Below, piece by piece: positions 46,106-57,280 of a stretch of DNA of 64,000 bases. The translations under genes and the position numbers were made by a program. Positions within the stretch are counted from its first letter, which is position 1; every line of letters begins with the position of its first letter. The notes beneath the pieces were generated by a model. The model was not told the origin of the DNA. It did no database searches and saw only the letters and a program-made list of their open reading frames with translations. Location of the stretch: contig ML986616.1 of assembly GCA_010094045.1 (NCBI GenBank), positions 124,001-188,000 on the forward strand, in the 5' to 3' direction. Source of the stretch: Lojkania enalia. Lineage: Eukaryota; Ascomycota; Dothideomycetes; Pleosporales.

Positions 46106-47060
46106 CTTGATGTCGCACAGAATCCTGGCAGCGAAATATTGATTCTTAGCCCGTAAAAAAGTACCAAGGACGAAGAGACCGATGGAAATGAAGGATATGA
46201 TTCCTACTTATAAGCCTCTGATCGCATCATCCGGCAGTCGTTGCGAATGGCAGACGGAGCGTGGAACTACAGCTCGTGATGTAACATATTTCATTTCCAT
46301 GTAAATGACTAGCAACAGTTTGGGCCACTCGATGCTTCGGTCGACTACGCCGGCTAGACTGACGCGTGCGCACAGAATCCTAAAACATATTAAAAAGAGT
46401 GCGAACTCGCTCTTCATCAATTTTGTCAATGTTTTTCGTGTCTTTTTTGAAAAAGTTTGTCTAAAGCGATCATGCCATGCGGCCACCCGGGGAGTTGGTG
46501 GCACCGACACCACGGAAGCGTGTCAAGGAAGATGTAATAACCGCTCAAGAGAGGGAGGGAAAAATATATCGAAAGGGTATGAGGAAGATATATCCAAAGT
46601 GAAAGTAATTAAAGATATTAGGCTGGATCCCCGCACGCCCTTGTCCTCGACCCTAACAAACCGGGTGTTGATCGATATTGCAATCTATAGATCTAAAAAT
46701 ACGGTAAACTTCTTCTTTACCCAGGGTTAAGTGTCCAAGAAAAAATAACACTAATTGAGATGGCCAGCGTGCCTGTGGCAATGTTATGATGTTTGTAGCG
46801 GCAAGTGGCTTTCCAAGTCCAGACCCAGCTCGGGAACTGAGAATATTTCAGCGTAATTTGAGCTGCGCAGGTACCGCTTAGACTTGTAGGTGGGGATCTT
46901 AGTACTCGCCAAACACTACCGGGTGTATAGAGCTTACGTCTGCATGCACTCCGCAATGTCTGCAGAACATATTGTTGTTGCTTTGAACATGGCAAGTGCA
47001 ACATCCGCAGCTGATACATAACACAGAATGAAGGCCAAAGGTGCAACGTCATTTAATGTT
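46106..47060. other. Intergenic
   Basis: About 950 bp, upstream of the mucin-like gene and downstream of the methyltransferase. No supported feature. Confidence 0.5.
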
Positions 47061-47984
47061 CTACTCTCTTCTAATGACGAACCATATCCGTTTCGTGTCG
47101 CTCGTGTGGAACCTGAGATGGCCTTGCTGGAGCTCTAGAAGCCTAGCATCTACCACGAAAGATACTCCGAGGTCGTTACCAATGTCTTTCCACATTTCCT
47201 TAATGCTTTGAACATTATGTCGGAACATCCGTCCAGTGAGGTTTGTTGTATGATCTTGCTCGTCCGCGTTGACTGCGCCGACTTGTCGCCCAAAAATGGT
47301 GGAACCTTTTTCCGGCAGTAGCAGTGAAGCAACTATCTTCGATACCCTGACCTGGTCTTCGTAGCCGAATAAATGGAAAAATGACCCGGCATACACCATG
47401 TTCAATTGACCTTTAAGCTCTGTGAGAGCAGATGAGGCATCAAATATGTCTGCTGTGAAGAATTTCGTTTTAAGACTGTCACTATCCAAGAACAACTCAT
47501 AGCCGAGATTAATGTATTCTTGCCGAAGGTCGCATCCGTATATGTTCTCTGAGGGAGCACCGTCGGCTACTAGCTGTCGGACCTCTTGCCCAAAGCAACA
47601 AGCCATATCCAACAATTTCTGGCCGGCTTGGAGCCGCTGCACAATATCTTTGTACTCCGCAAACTGATTTAGACTCATGTCAAGAAATCGGAACTGGCCA
47701 ATGCATGGGTACGGAAAGATCTCCCAGGCTCTGTCGCGTATCTTTACCACGTGGTCTATAACCTTGTCGGAAGGGACGCTACTGTACGTCTCAAGCAACC
47801 TACGAGCGGCGGGCGAGATCTGCCCTTCCGCCGGCTGCTCATCAAACCAAGCGACGTTCTTGTCTTGTGTGAGCATCTTCACAAGATTTACCGGAATACG
47901 CAGAAGCGCCCCCGGAGAATTGTCAAGGTGGAGCTGACAAAGCGCGGGCTCTGAGTGAAACGTCGTACTCGGCGGTTGCAACAC
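47061..47984 (-). CDS. SAM-dependent methyltransferase (fungal secondary-metabolism type)
   Basis: Single exon, 307 aa (or 272 aa from the Met at residue 36). FRFLDMSLNQFAEYKDIVQR precedes the SAM site: motif I KLLDMACCFGQEVRQLV (about residues 122-138), then the acidic loop IYGCDLRQEYINLGYELF, KTKFFTADIFD, and MVYAGSFFHLFGYEDQV. GSTIFGRQVGAVN lies in the later strand region. This arrangement is typical of small methyltransferases found in fungal terpenoid and polyketide clusters. No core biosynthetic enzyme lies nearby in this window, so the product is unknown; the MFS transporter at 49.5 kb is the closest possible partner. Appears intact. Confidence 0.85.
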   Translation of the reverse strand: MLQPPSTTFHSEPALCQLHLDNSPGALLRIPVNLVKMLTQDKNVAWFDEQPAEGQISPAARRLLETYSSVPSDKVIDHVVKIRDRAWEIFPYPCIGQFRFLDMSLNQFAEYKDIVQRLQAGQKLLDMACCFGQEVRQLVADGAPSENIYGCDLRQEYINLGYELFLDSDSLKTKFFTADIFDASSALTELKGQLNMVYAGSFFHLFGYEDQVRVSKIVASLLLPEKGSTIFGRQVGAVNADEQDHTTNLTGRMFRHNVQSIKEMWKDIGNDLGVSFVVDARLLELQQGHLRFHTSDTKRIWFVIRRE

Positions 47985-49524
47985 TGCGAAGAAGTCAAAA
48001 GCGAGCCTGGGGACTGGAATTGAATTTGAAGGAAACCTAGGCGCGAAACGTGGGAGTGCAACCTTTTAACGCAAGTCGTAATTGCTGGTCGGGGTCCAGT
48101 GGACAGAGCGCTGCGAAGCGATATAAACTGGAAGCGCCGAACCTTGGAATGAAGATAGCTTCAGCCCATTGAATATGGCGCGTTGAGTGGAATGCAGATG
48201 CTATGGAACCTGCATTCCCTTCGTTCAATATGTTGTTGGATAGAAGTAGTTTGGGGGCCGACAATCCGGGCATTTACTTCGGGTCGAATGTGATGGCGGG
48301 GTGTACGAGAGGTTACGTCACGCCGACATCGCTCCAGCCAAACCTTCTGCTTCACGGCTCTTCGCCGGCTTTGAAAAGTTGACCCTGGATTCTAAATAAT
48401 GTACGTTTGAAGACCGCCACAGCAAATGCAAGGCGGGTCAAGCCCCCGCCCCCCTCAAACAAAAAAAAACACAGGGCCAACTCGACACCGACCTAGGAGG
48501 TACCCCTGGAGCCAGACTAGGTTAATTCCTTGAAAACCGCAAACTATTATCGGAGAAGGTAAACATAGTTCATGACTCCTAGACACTTGAAGGAGGGGTA
48601 CCTTGCACAGGTACTTGTTCAGGTAGTAAGTAATGCAACATAGTTGTATTTATTAGTTGATTGGCTTTAATGGTACGTGATTCCACAGAAATAGGCATTC
48701 TATAATGACCCACTTCACTAATCCATCGATTTACTCCTTCAAGTAGCAGGATCCGTAGGGTGTAGTAAACACTAACTACAATTTATGGTGGTTAGTGAGA
48801 GAAGCTATATGAAATAGGAATATTAGTAATACTTCTTTATTTAGATAGCCTATTGGCATGTCCATATGAAGCTATACCTCAGTCCAAAGAAAGTTTTCCT
48901 CGTTCTAAATACAATGAAGGGAGCATCAAGTCTTGGTGGGATTCGAAACGCTTGACTTGAATCGATCCCTGATGACGTCCACCTCAACAACGCTATTTGC
49001 TCCCCATACTGATGCAAGTTTCCGGAACTACTAGAAAATTCGGGGTGACATCCGTTTTTTGCTTCGGGTTAAATTACCTCTTTAAGACAATTGGTTCCTA
49101 CATACGTTAACCGCTGGCTCGGGCCTATTCTCCATTTGTAAGATCATTAAACTGTTCATCGGATCCATAATTAGAATTGTAAGAAGGGTGGGTATAAGAG
49201 GGCAAGTGTCACGAAAGTTTAGGAATCGGGTCCACGAAAACGGAGATGGACGGTTCCATCCTACCCGTCCGTTTGCCGCATCGGCTGGCAGGCAGAACAA
49301 CGAATAGGCGGCACAGTGCGACAGTAGATCATGACATCCCCGCGTCGAAAGCATTAGTTGGATTCCAGAAAGAAACAAATAGGCGCGGACAATTGGATCC
49401 TTGTCTCAGATCGTGGGACAGACTACCTCAATATGGAATGATAGAGTGTGCTATATAGGTTTGACTTGAGGTCTTCTTACCATGTACCATCGCCTTTCGA
49501 ATTCCTCCTTGTTCTTCAGTTACA
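47985..49524. other. Intergenic, AT-rich
   Basis: About 1.5 kb between the divergent methyltransferase and transporter genes, AT-rich at 48540-48900. No supported gene. The short tRNA B-box-like match near 48940 has no tRNA fold around it. Confidence 0.5.
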
Positions 49525-51209
49525 ATGCTATCACCCTCGATTGAGCCATCATGTCAACATCCCACATTATCATCCGACTTAGAAGCGTATCAACCCTCTC
49601 TATCAAAACCTGCCTATCCACTGTCTATTGAGCTCACAAGCCAGTCCTCTTCTTCATCGACTTGTCATGCCCAATCCTCTGGAACACATAATGAAGGTGG
49701 CATCCGAGCCTGGCTAACTGTAGCTGGTTCCTTCCTCGTCAACTATGCCTCATTTGGCCTCATCAATACCTTCGGTTTCTTCCAAGACTACTACCAGACA
49801 CATCTCCTATCAAACACACCACCTTCTACCATAGCCCTTATTGGTACCATACAAATTGCACTTATGAATAGTCTGTCGACCGTCAGCGGCGCACTTTGTG
49901 ATGCTTATGGGATTAAAGTATGTATTATCAACACCCAATCGCACTATCGTGAAACGAAATACCGGAATACGGTATAGACTAAAAGTGCCATCGAACGTTA
50001 ACATTTTGAATTTGTCTAGTGGCTATACGTCTTCGCTGGCCTCGGAACAAGCACTTCCCTCATAGCCCTCTCTTTCATCCCCGGCGTCGTATGGCAGATT
50101 TTCCTCACCCAGGGTCTCGTGATGGGCATATCCATTGGGTTCGGCGCTCAACCTGCGCTGGCTGTTGTCGGACACCTTTTCAAAAAGCATCGTGGGCTTG
50201 CCATGGGGGTTGTGATGGCCGGGGCGGGCGCCGGTGGGGTGATTTTCCCGATTGTTTTCTCCAAATTGGTGCCGGTGATTGGATTTGCGTGGGCGTTGAG
50301 GGTTGCGGCACTTAAGACGGCGTAAGTATTCCATGAATTTTAATTTAGTGACCTGAGACTGATCATAGTTGTGAAAGTGCTTGCTACACAATTTCCCTGT
50401 CAATCTCGATCACCGAAAGACCAGAAAATTCCAAGGGATCCAAGTCAAGCTGGCTTCCGGATTTCAACGGGTTCCGAGACGTTCGATATTGCGTGGTCTG
50501 CGCCGGTGCCTGGGTTTCTCAACTTGGACTTTGGGTACCCACATATTTCATCGGTGAGTTAATGTTCTCCATCCTTTACGTAGTGCACAGTTCTGATCGA
50601 AACTCCATAGAATCATACTGTGCAAAGATTTATCCTACGATGAGGGTGAGTAGCTACCTGCTACCAATTTTCAATACTACTGGCCTCGTTGGAACAATCA
50701 CGTAAGCACTCTACTTCATGCAGTCCACAAATCTCGCTAAGGTAGAGCAGCGGCGGGGTTCTCGGTGATAAAATCGGGTACCTCAACCTCTTCTGGCCCG
50801 TAGACATGTTCCTGGGCTTTCTCTGCCTTTCGCTATGGTTTCATACACGATCAATCGACATGCTGATCGCATTTGTCTGCATATATGGCTTCTGCTCCGG
50901 CATCTTTGCAACATTACTTCCTGCAGTGGTAAGCCAGATCTCACCTGATGAGAAGCTCGGCGCAAGGATCGGGGCATTTTATAGCATCATCGCCATTGCG
51001 AGTCTGATTGGAACGCCAATTGGCGGGGCGCTGATCAGACAGTCTACAACCGAAGAGTACCAAGGTTTGATTCTCTACGCCGTAAGTTGCTAGATTAGAA
51101 TTATTGGATGCTCTGCTAATCTGAACAGGGCGTAGCTCTTGTAGTTGGTGCCCTGATACTGTTTGGTGCGCGATTGCTGCATGGAAGGAATCTACGAGCA
51201 AAATGGTGA
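49525..51209 (+). CDS. MFS transporter, monocarboxylate transporter-like
   Basis: Six exons: 49525..49917, 50020..50321, 50369..50553, 50611..50701, 50748..51081 and 51129..51209, all phase-consistent; 461 aa. A Ser-rich cytosolic N-terminus precedes GGIRAWLTVAGSFLVNYASF, the typical first TM of fungal MCT-like carriers, with FGFFQDYYQTHLL after it. Further blocks: GISIGFGAQPALAVVGHLF, AGAGAGGVIFPIVFSKLVP, VVCAGAWVSQLGLWVPTYFI, and ILYAGVALVVGAL across the last intron. It is a 12-TM carrier of the plasma membrane or organelles. Fungal members carry carboxylates, riboflavin or metabolites, and the substrate here is unknown. The exon 5 acceptor (GTAGAG) is chosen by phase. The gene is intact despite its many introns. 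Confidence 0.85.
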
Positions 51210-51667
51210 CGAGGACAAAACGTTGTAAAGAGATCTGGCACAGAATGGGACTTTTTTTCTCCTCTCTGAATTTCTGAAAAGCACTTACCTTGTTGTTTCA
51301 TAAGATTTGGTGCTTATATTTATGGTTCTGGAGTTCAAGTGTATGGGAAAGATGCACTGAAATAGCCAACGATTGCACTTGATCTAAGAGTTACGTTGCA
51401 ATTAGCTATCGATCATAACGCTTCGGATGGAAGAACTGGGTCGGCTCGGGAATTGGTCTTTCAACTTGGATAGAAGGTGCCATTTATACTGAACCTATTA
51501 GAATGCATACATCTTCTGGCGAAAAGCTCCAAAATATCTAGCGATGTTCGCTCTCGGTTTGAATAAGAGAAGCGAAAACACCCTAGTCGTGCTAATCAGG
51601 GTATCAGAGCATAATATACAAAATAATACAGTACGAAAGAAATGAGGCCCCTAGTCCACTCAAATAT
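51210..51667. other. Convergent 3' flanks
   Basis: About 460 bp between converging genes. Nothing to annotate. Confidence 0.5.
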
Positions 51668-52273
51668 TTAATAGTATTCCTTCTTGTTCAGCCCGATCAT
51701 TCCTTCTCTAAACCCATCTTTCTGCATCTCTTCGACCGCACTTTCCACTTCCTTCCTCCTCGCACTTCCTACGCCACCAGCCAACCTCGCATCAACATCT
51801 CCTTGCCCCATAGCTGTCAAGCCTGAAATGGTTTCATCCGTTTCATCGGCCCAGCATCGTAAACTCCCGAACTCTGGTACACCACTCGCTAATCCCGGGA
51901 ATCTTAAAGTCTGAATTAGACTCTCAGAGCATTCCTGGCTTGAATAAAGCGCACAAAAGCCACCGGGGTCGGGTCCGATCGATTCAGGAGCGAGGTCGCC
52001 TGTACCAACAATTCGGCAATCGCTGGATGGTGGCTGCCAAGCACAGTTGCCGCTGAAGCGTTTGTCAGTGCATATGTAGACTGCGCCGGGGAGACCGCGC
52101 TTGTGGTGGTGATGTGTTGGAGGGCTTTGCTGATCGAAGCGATGGGGAGAAAGCTGATACAGGGAGGCTTGTCGGGGCGAAATTGGCCATGGAAGGGCAA
52201 GAGCGTTTGATGCCAAATTCTGGACAGCGAGAAAGACGGTTACCAGTAGGAGCAATGGGGATCGTAGTTGCAT
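51668..52273 (-). CDS. Small secreted cysteine-containing protein with a pro-region
   Basis: Single exon, 201 aa. Hydrophobic signal peptide (residues 1-26), then a pro-like stretch with a His run ending in Lys-Arg (HHHHKR, about 55-60), a possible Kex2 cleavage site. Next GAVYICTDKRFSGNCAW, which resembles the opening of small beta/gamma-crystallin-like secreted fungal proteins, and GPDPGGFCALYSSQECSESL. Six Cys in the mature part could form disulfides. The C-terminus is charged. Probably extracellular; an effector or structural role is speculative. Confidence 0.7.
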   Translation of the reverse strand: MQLRSPLLLLVTVFLAVQNLASNALALPWPISPRQASLYQLSPHRFDQQSPPTHHHHKRGLPGAVYICTDKRFSGNCAWQPPSSDCRIVGTGDLAPESIGPDPGGFCALYSSQECSESLIQTLRFPGLASGVPEFGSLRCWADETDETISGLTAMGQGDVDARLAGGVGSARRKEVESAVEEMQKDGFREGMIGLNKKEYY

Positions 52274-53717
52274 TGTAGTAGTCTCTGTAAAAACTCCTGT
52301 CTATGATTTGTGAATGGAAGTCTTGTCGAACAATTGGCAAATGAATTCATTAATTGATTGTATACGGCTTGCAGACAAAAACGTTTGCTTTAAGGTGACG
52401 AGAGAAGGTCGCAGCTTTGTTTATGTATCAGTTATTGTGAGCCGATTTGGAAGGAACAAAGGCTACACAAAGGAAATGATGATCACTCTTCTTACCTGGG
52501 TTGAAGGGAACTGCCGTGGCGTGCGGAGACAAAGACCTGCTTCGCCTTGCTCGTTCTTTTCATTGAACGTGGGCCCCTTCTGGATGTGACCCTTTGTGAG
52601 TGCCCAGCGCCATTCTGAGAACTGCGGTGGGGATGCTCAGATTTGCATGCAGAGCGCTGGAGGGACAAACATAGTGAGAGGGGAGAGCGGCGAATGCAAA
52701 AGAAGATATTGAAAGGACCGGACTAAACATGGCTGATATGGAAGAATACCAGTTGGCCCGTTCTGTAGCGGATGCAAAGGTGATACCCCAAGACCGGGAA
52801 ACGAGTCTTGTATGAAACACCATTCCGCCCCGCACCTCGCATGATGCGACCCTGCAGGTCGCATCCATAAGCACCCGTGGGCGGCACCTTGTTCCTTTAC
52901 GTTTCTGGTATGCCAGGAACGTACTCGTAGAGCCTAGTAGTGCCCGGGCTGAGTTCTTTATCGATAATCTCAACCCTTTTGGTGTTGATGGATAGGAATA
53001 GGAACCACCTGCAAGCGCACTAGCGAGTTGTGATAAGACGCGACCTACCTCGGCAAGAGCGCACGCACCGGCAGCAGTGGGTGAGACTGTCTCATCCTCC
53101 ATGGCTATTGTTGTTCCTGACTTAGGCAAAAAGGACAGTATGCGAATGATGGGAGAAATATCCGTAAGATGATCCTGAATAGACCACGTCTTGAGCGGCT
53201 TAATGCATCGTCTCATCGAAGTCCAACAAAATTGGGCGACAGGTATCCCCATCTCGCTGAGAAGTGCAGCATGTCTTTCTGACCTGTGGCTAAAACCTAC
53301 ACTGGAACGGCTGAAGCACGCTTCAGGAGGATGAGCGTGATAGGCTTATCGCAGCCTTCGAGGACAGATGGAAACGGGAGTAGACAAGACAAGAGCAGCA
53401 CATTTCCAGAAGATGCCAAGGGCCGGCTGTCGTTGAGTGAATTCTACGCTTTGTTTGTTTGGAAGATAGACTCAAACACGGGGCACGGCATCTCTGGATA
53501 TCCTAAATATTTGTCATGGTCCTAGGGGAAGAGGCTGGAGAAGAGTGGATGGTCTGTGCTCGGTGCGTCATCGGCCTCTATCGGAGTTGGGCCTGAAAAA
53601 CATCCACAGCAGTTCGCACATCCATCAAGCCAACATGCTCTCATGTTCGTAGCCCCTACTCGCCTCTTCAGGAGGCAATTAAAATATACCTGTCCTTCAC
53701 ATTGCAGCATTGCGACA
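52274..53717. other. Intergenic with one doubtful ORF
   Basis: About 1.4 kb. A 230-aa ORF on the minus strand (53252-52560) is the longest unexplained frame. It has no signal peptide, domain or motif I recognise, and overlaps other open frames, so I leave it uncalled. Confidence 0.45.
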
Positions 53718-55364
53718 ATGGCGCCCAGAGACTACAGCGTAAGAGAGTCCAAGGCCACATTGGATTCGTCTGACTTCACTGCAGGCCGCTATCGCAGCGC
53801 TCAACACGTTGCAGTCCAATTTCTCTGTTGTCGATGCGATCCGTAAGTCGGGCAATGGCATGAACAAACAAGCAATACCCGAGATGCTCGAATGGTGTCG
53901 CAAAGTCGGATATGAGGTGTGCGGCTCCCGAAACCTCCGGCTCCTCATCGCACACTCTTGACATAGCAACAGCCCCCCGACTTCGATCGGCTAAACCCTA
54001 TACACATCGCCGGAACCAAGGGGAAAGGCTCAACCAGTGCCTTTGTCTCTTCCATCCTTGCGCACTATCTCCCCTCGGCGTCCCCAACAAGGCCGAGCGC
54101 TAGGCCCAGCAAAACCGGCCTCTATATTTCCCCGCACCTCCGATTCGTGCGTGAGCGGATACAGATCGACAACGAGCCTATATCAGAGGAGAAGTTTGCA
54201 AAATATTTCTTTGAGATATGGGATCGGCTGGAAGCCGCGGCCAAGGCGTCGGATGCTTCCTCGGACGCACCGACGAAGCCCGTATACTTCCGCTACCTGA
54301 CACTCATGGCTCTACACGCCTATTTGGAAGAAGGCGTGGACACGGCTATTATTGAGTGTGGCATCGGCGGCGAGTATGACAGTACCAACATTCTCGTACA
54401 CCCCACCGTCAGCGCTATCACAAGTTTGGGCATTGATCATGTTGCAATGCTAGGGTCTACGCTACCTGAAATCGCATGGCACAAGGCTGGCATCTTCAAG
54501 CCTGGCAGCATTGCTTTCACAGCTCCTCAGGAAGAAGAGGCCTTGGAGGTCTTGCGCAACCGAGCTGAGGAAAAGGGCATGACTCTCCACGTTGTTGATA
54601 TCCATCCTTCCCTAGCAAACGACGAGGTCAAGCTCGGCGTATCTGTTTCTTTCCAAAAGATCAATGCTTCAGTAGCTATTGCCGTTGCGGCAGCTCATCT
54701 GCGCGCTCTTGGACATTCATCCGTCCCCGACCCGACGACATCAAAACACATCACACTTCCTCCCGAGTTCATTCGCGGACTGGAACAGGTCCACTGGCCC
54801 GGCCGATGCGAGGTTCGCTGGGAGAAGAATATAGCATGGCATATTGACGGTGGTCACACCCTCGAGAGTATAAAATTAACCGGGAAATGGTTCGCTGAGC
54901 AAATCGCTATTGCAACTTATGCATCATCTGGAGCTAAGGCCGCGCCTCGTATTCTCATCTTCAATCAACAGACCCGCGATGCCAATGCCCTTGCCAGAGA
55001 GTTATATAATGCACTGCAAGCCGGCATCACTTTAGGCTCCGGATCGCCTTTCACTCATGTCATTTTCTCGGCCAATCAAACCTTCGCCACAGGCTACAAG
55101 CCAGATCTCGTTTCTATTAATACAAATCAGCATGATGTGGACACTCTGGCTGTGCAAAAAGCTCTTGCGACTACATGGGCCGAGATTGATGCTTCGGCTA
55201 AGGTAAGCATTGTTAGGACAATCGAGGAGGCGATTGATACTGCGAGGGGGGTAGCGAGGGAGTGGGTTGGGGACAAGGGAAAGGGGGAGGTCATGGTGCT
55301 GGTTACGGGAAGCTTACATCTTGTAGGCGGGGTAATCGAGGTTTTGGAAAGTAAGAGTATGTGA
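53718..55364 (+). CDS. MET7: Folylpolyglutamate synthase
   Basis: Exons 53718..53738 (21 bases), 53785..53916 and 53973..55364, all phase 0; 514 aa. The order fits FPGS: AAIAALNTLQSNF, GMNKQAIPEMLEWCRKVGY, the ATP-binding loop HIAGTKGKGSTSAF, TGLYISPHLRFVRERI, ECGIGGEYDSTN, GIDHVAMLGSTLPEIAWHKA and the C-terminal glutamate-ligase part WHIDGGHTLESIK. It adds glutamates to folates, keeping them in the cell and usable in methionine and one-carbon metabolism; it acts in cytosol and mitochondria. The tiny first exon encodes MAPRDYS. All key motifs are present. Confidence 0.96.
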
Positions 55365-56721
55365 AGACAGGCATATGATACTCTGGCTACGCTATTGATG
55401 TTGAAATACGCGCTTCAACATGCGCACAGATGAATACTAGAGAAAATGTTTTATAATATAAGTGTGTGTTACATATGACCTCTTTTGCCCCCAGTTCGTT
55501 GACGCCGTGCCGTCTAATATCAGCCTCGAGAAAGCATCTGCGAGCATTAGCTTGACTCTGGATGAGGTCAATAGGGAGGGAAAGAGTATTGAGGCTTATT
55601 ATAGGACTCAGCAGACAGACTATGTGCTGTAGCGTCGGGAGGGTAGCATGGTTGTAGAGATCTATGTTGGGATCTTGTGTTCGCCGTCGTGGTTTTATGA
55701 TTGAAAAGGTTGGCAATGCGATGATTTATCCCAACCCCCTTCCATCGACGGCCGATTTCCATCTATTTATATACTTTTTGTCCTTTCCTATAAGCAACGA
55801 TTGTAGCTGCAAGTGGCACTATTGTTCCGCGACCCCCTAGTAGAGTCTTCGATAGTATTCCTCCTATTTTGCTACAATACAGTTTATCATTGTTCAAGGC
55901 GACCTTCTCTTAGAAAAGGCCGGCCAAGGGAGCGAATCAAATCTCAACTTAACGGGCAAAGAGGCTGCACTCTATTATTTGTCTTAATTCGACACTTGAT
56001 TTACATGGATGCCGCAAGTAACTGTAATTCCTGTGTGCTGCTAAGTAGTAGTGCAAACCAGAGTAGATCAGAATTATCCTAACGGTTGGGGCAGGGTTCC
56101 CTAATGAACAGATAGTATGCCTGCATCGGAGCAAGCTGCAGATTGCGTTTTACGGCACGAGACCTGTAGATGCACCACATCGCTTACGCAAGCAACTCAA
56201 GAACCATGAGCTAGATCAAAAATAACCAAATGTGAAGATTCTCTTTTTCCGGTGAACCATGAGATTGTCGTCCGGTCTTGGCGTAGTAGGGCTACTATTC
56301 TGAATAGAGTGGGCTCTAATTAGTGAATAGCAAACTACGATTATGGCAAAACGTGACTAGGTGTACTATCCGCGTCGGCTAGGCATGGAACCTTGCATTA
56401 GTTTCAAGTTCATCATCAAATGGTGTGTACTAACAGACTACGAAGGATGGATGGCAGACGAGCAGACCTGCAGGACGCGTGGCTGAGGGGCTGGGGCATT
56501 GGTATTCGTTACAGACGTTGGACACCCTAGCGAATGAATGGCGCCAATGCCGCGCCAGTGACGTCAGGCCGTAGTCAGGTGCACACGTGGCTCACAACAT
56601 ACCACCGCATCTTCGCCGCTCCCCTCCTTTCACCAGCATACCACAGTACAGTTATTCCACAATACACACAGATATCGAAAGATATCCCAAGATACCATCG
56701 GCTGAACCAACCACCGCAACA
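55365..56721. other. Intergenic
   Basis: About 1.35 kb without a supported gene. Frames at 55387-55716 (minus) and 56534-56851 (plus, overlapping the next gene) lack motifs. Confidence 0.5.
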
Positions 56722-57111
56722 ATGCTGCAACTCTTCCTCAGCCTCCTCCTGCAGTTCGTGCTCGCAGACGCAGCGCCTGTCTCCGCCCAGGGCCATGGCA
56801 ACTCGTGGCAGTACGGCGCCGGCGGAGGCGTTGTTGGCTTCGTTGTCCTAATATTAGACATTATCGTCTTCAGTAGGCCTTTCCCCGTCCGTACTCCTTG
56901 CTGTCTATGCGGGATGCTGTATCGGTGAACTAGGCTAACCATTGCTGTAGTCGAGGTCCTGCAATCCAATCGCGACGTAATTCCCAAGGTCCTATGGTGT
57001 CTTCTCGTATTTCTGTTTCCCATTGGCGGAATGATCATCTACTGGCTCTTCTCGAACCGCGCCGAGCACAACCGCCGCAGTGGATATGAAACTATTACTG
57101 AAGGAGCTTGA
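56722..57111 (+). CDS. Small PLDc_N-domain membrane protein
   Basis: Exons 56722..56872 and 56951..57111, with a 78-bp phase-1 intron; 103 aa. Signal-peptide-like start MLQLFLSLLLQFVLADA, a short Gly-rich loop, TM1 (VVGFVVLILDIIVF), IEVLQSNRDVIPKVLWCLLV across the junction and TM2 with FLFPIGGMIIYWLFSNR. The I-x-E-V-L-Q-S pattern followed by W-x2-L-V-x6-GG-x2-Y is that of the PLDc_N (phospholipase D nuclease N-terminal) domain, found alone in many small membrane proteins. It lacks any phosphodiesterase HKD motif, so it is not an enzyme. Function unknown. Confidence 0.85.
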
Positions 57112-57280
57112 AGGATGGATGAGGCACGTGGTATGGCCTATTCAACGGCAAGGCTATAGGGTAAACCGTGGTATGCACGAGGGAGAATGGGTATTCCATT
57201 TTGACGCATGACGAGAGCGCTTATGTATTTTCTTTTCTCCCTTCCCACAGATCCTGCACCAAACTAATTTAAAACATCTC

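Noticed and set aside
48935..48960. B-box-like GTTTCGAATCCC on the minus strand
   Set aside because: No A box or cloverleaf arms at the right distance.
52560..53252. 230-aa ORF on the minus strand
   Set aside because: No domain, signal or family resemblance, and it competes with other open frames. It could be real but I cannot support it.
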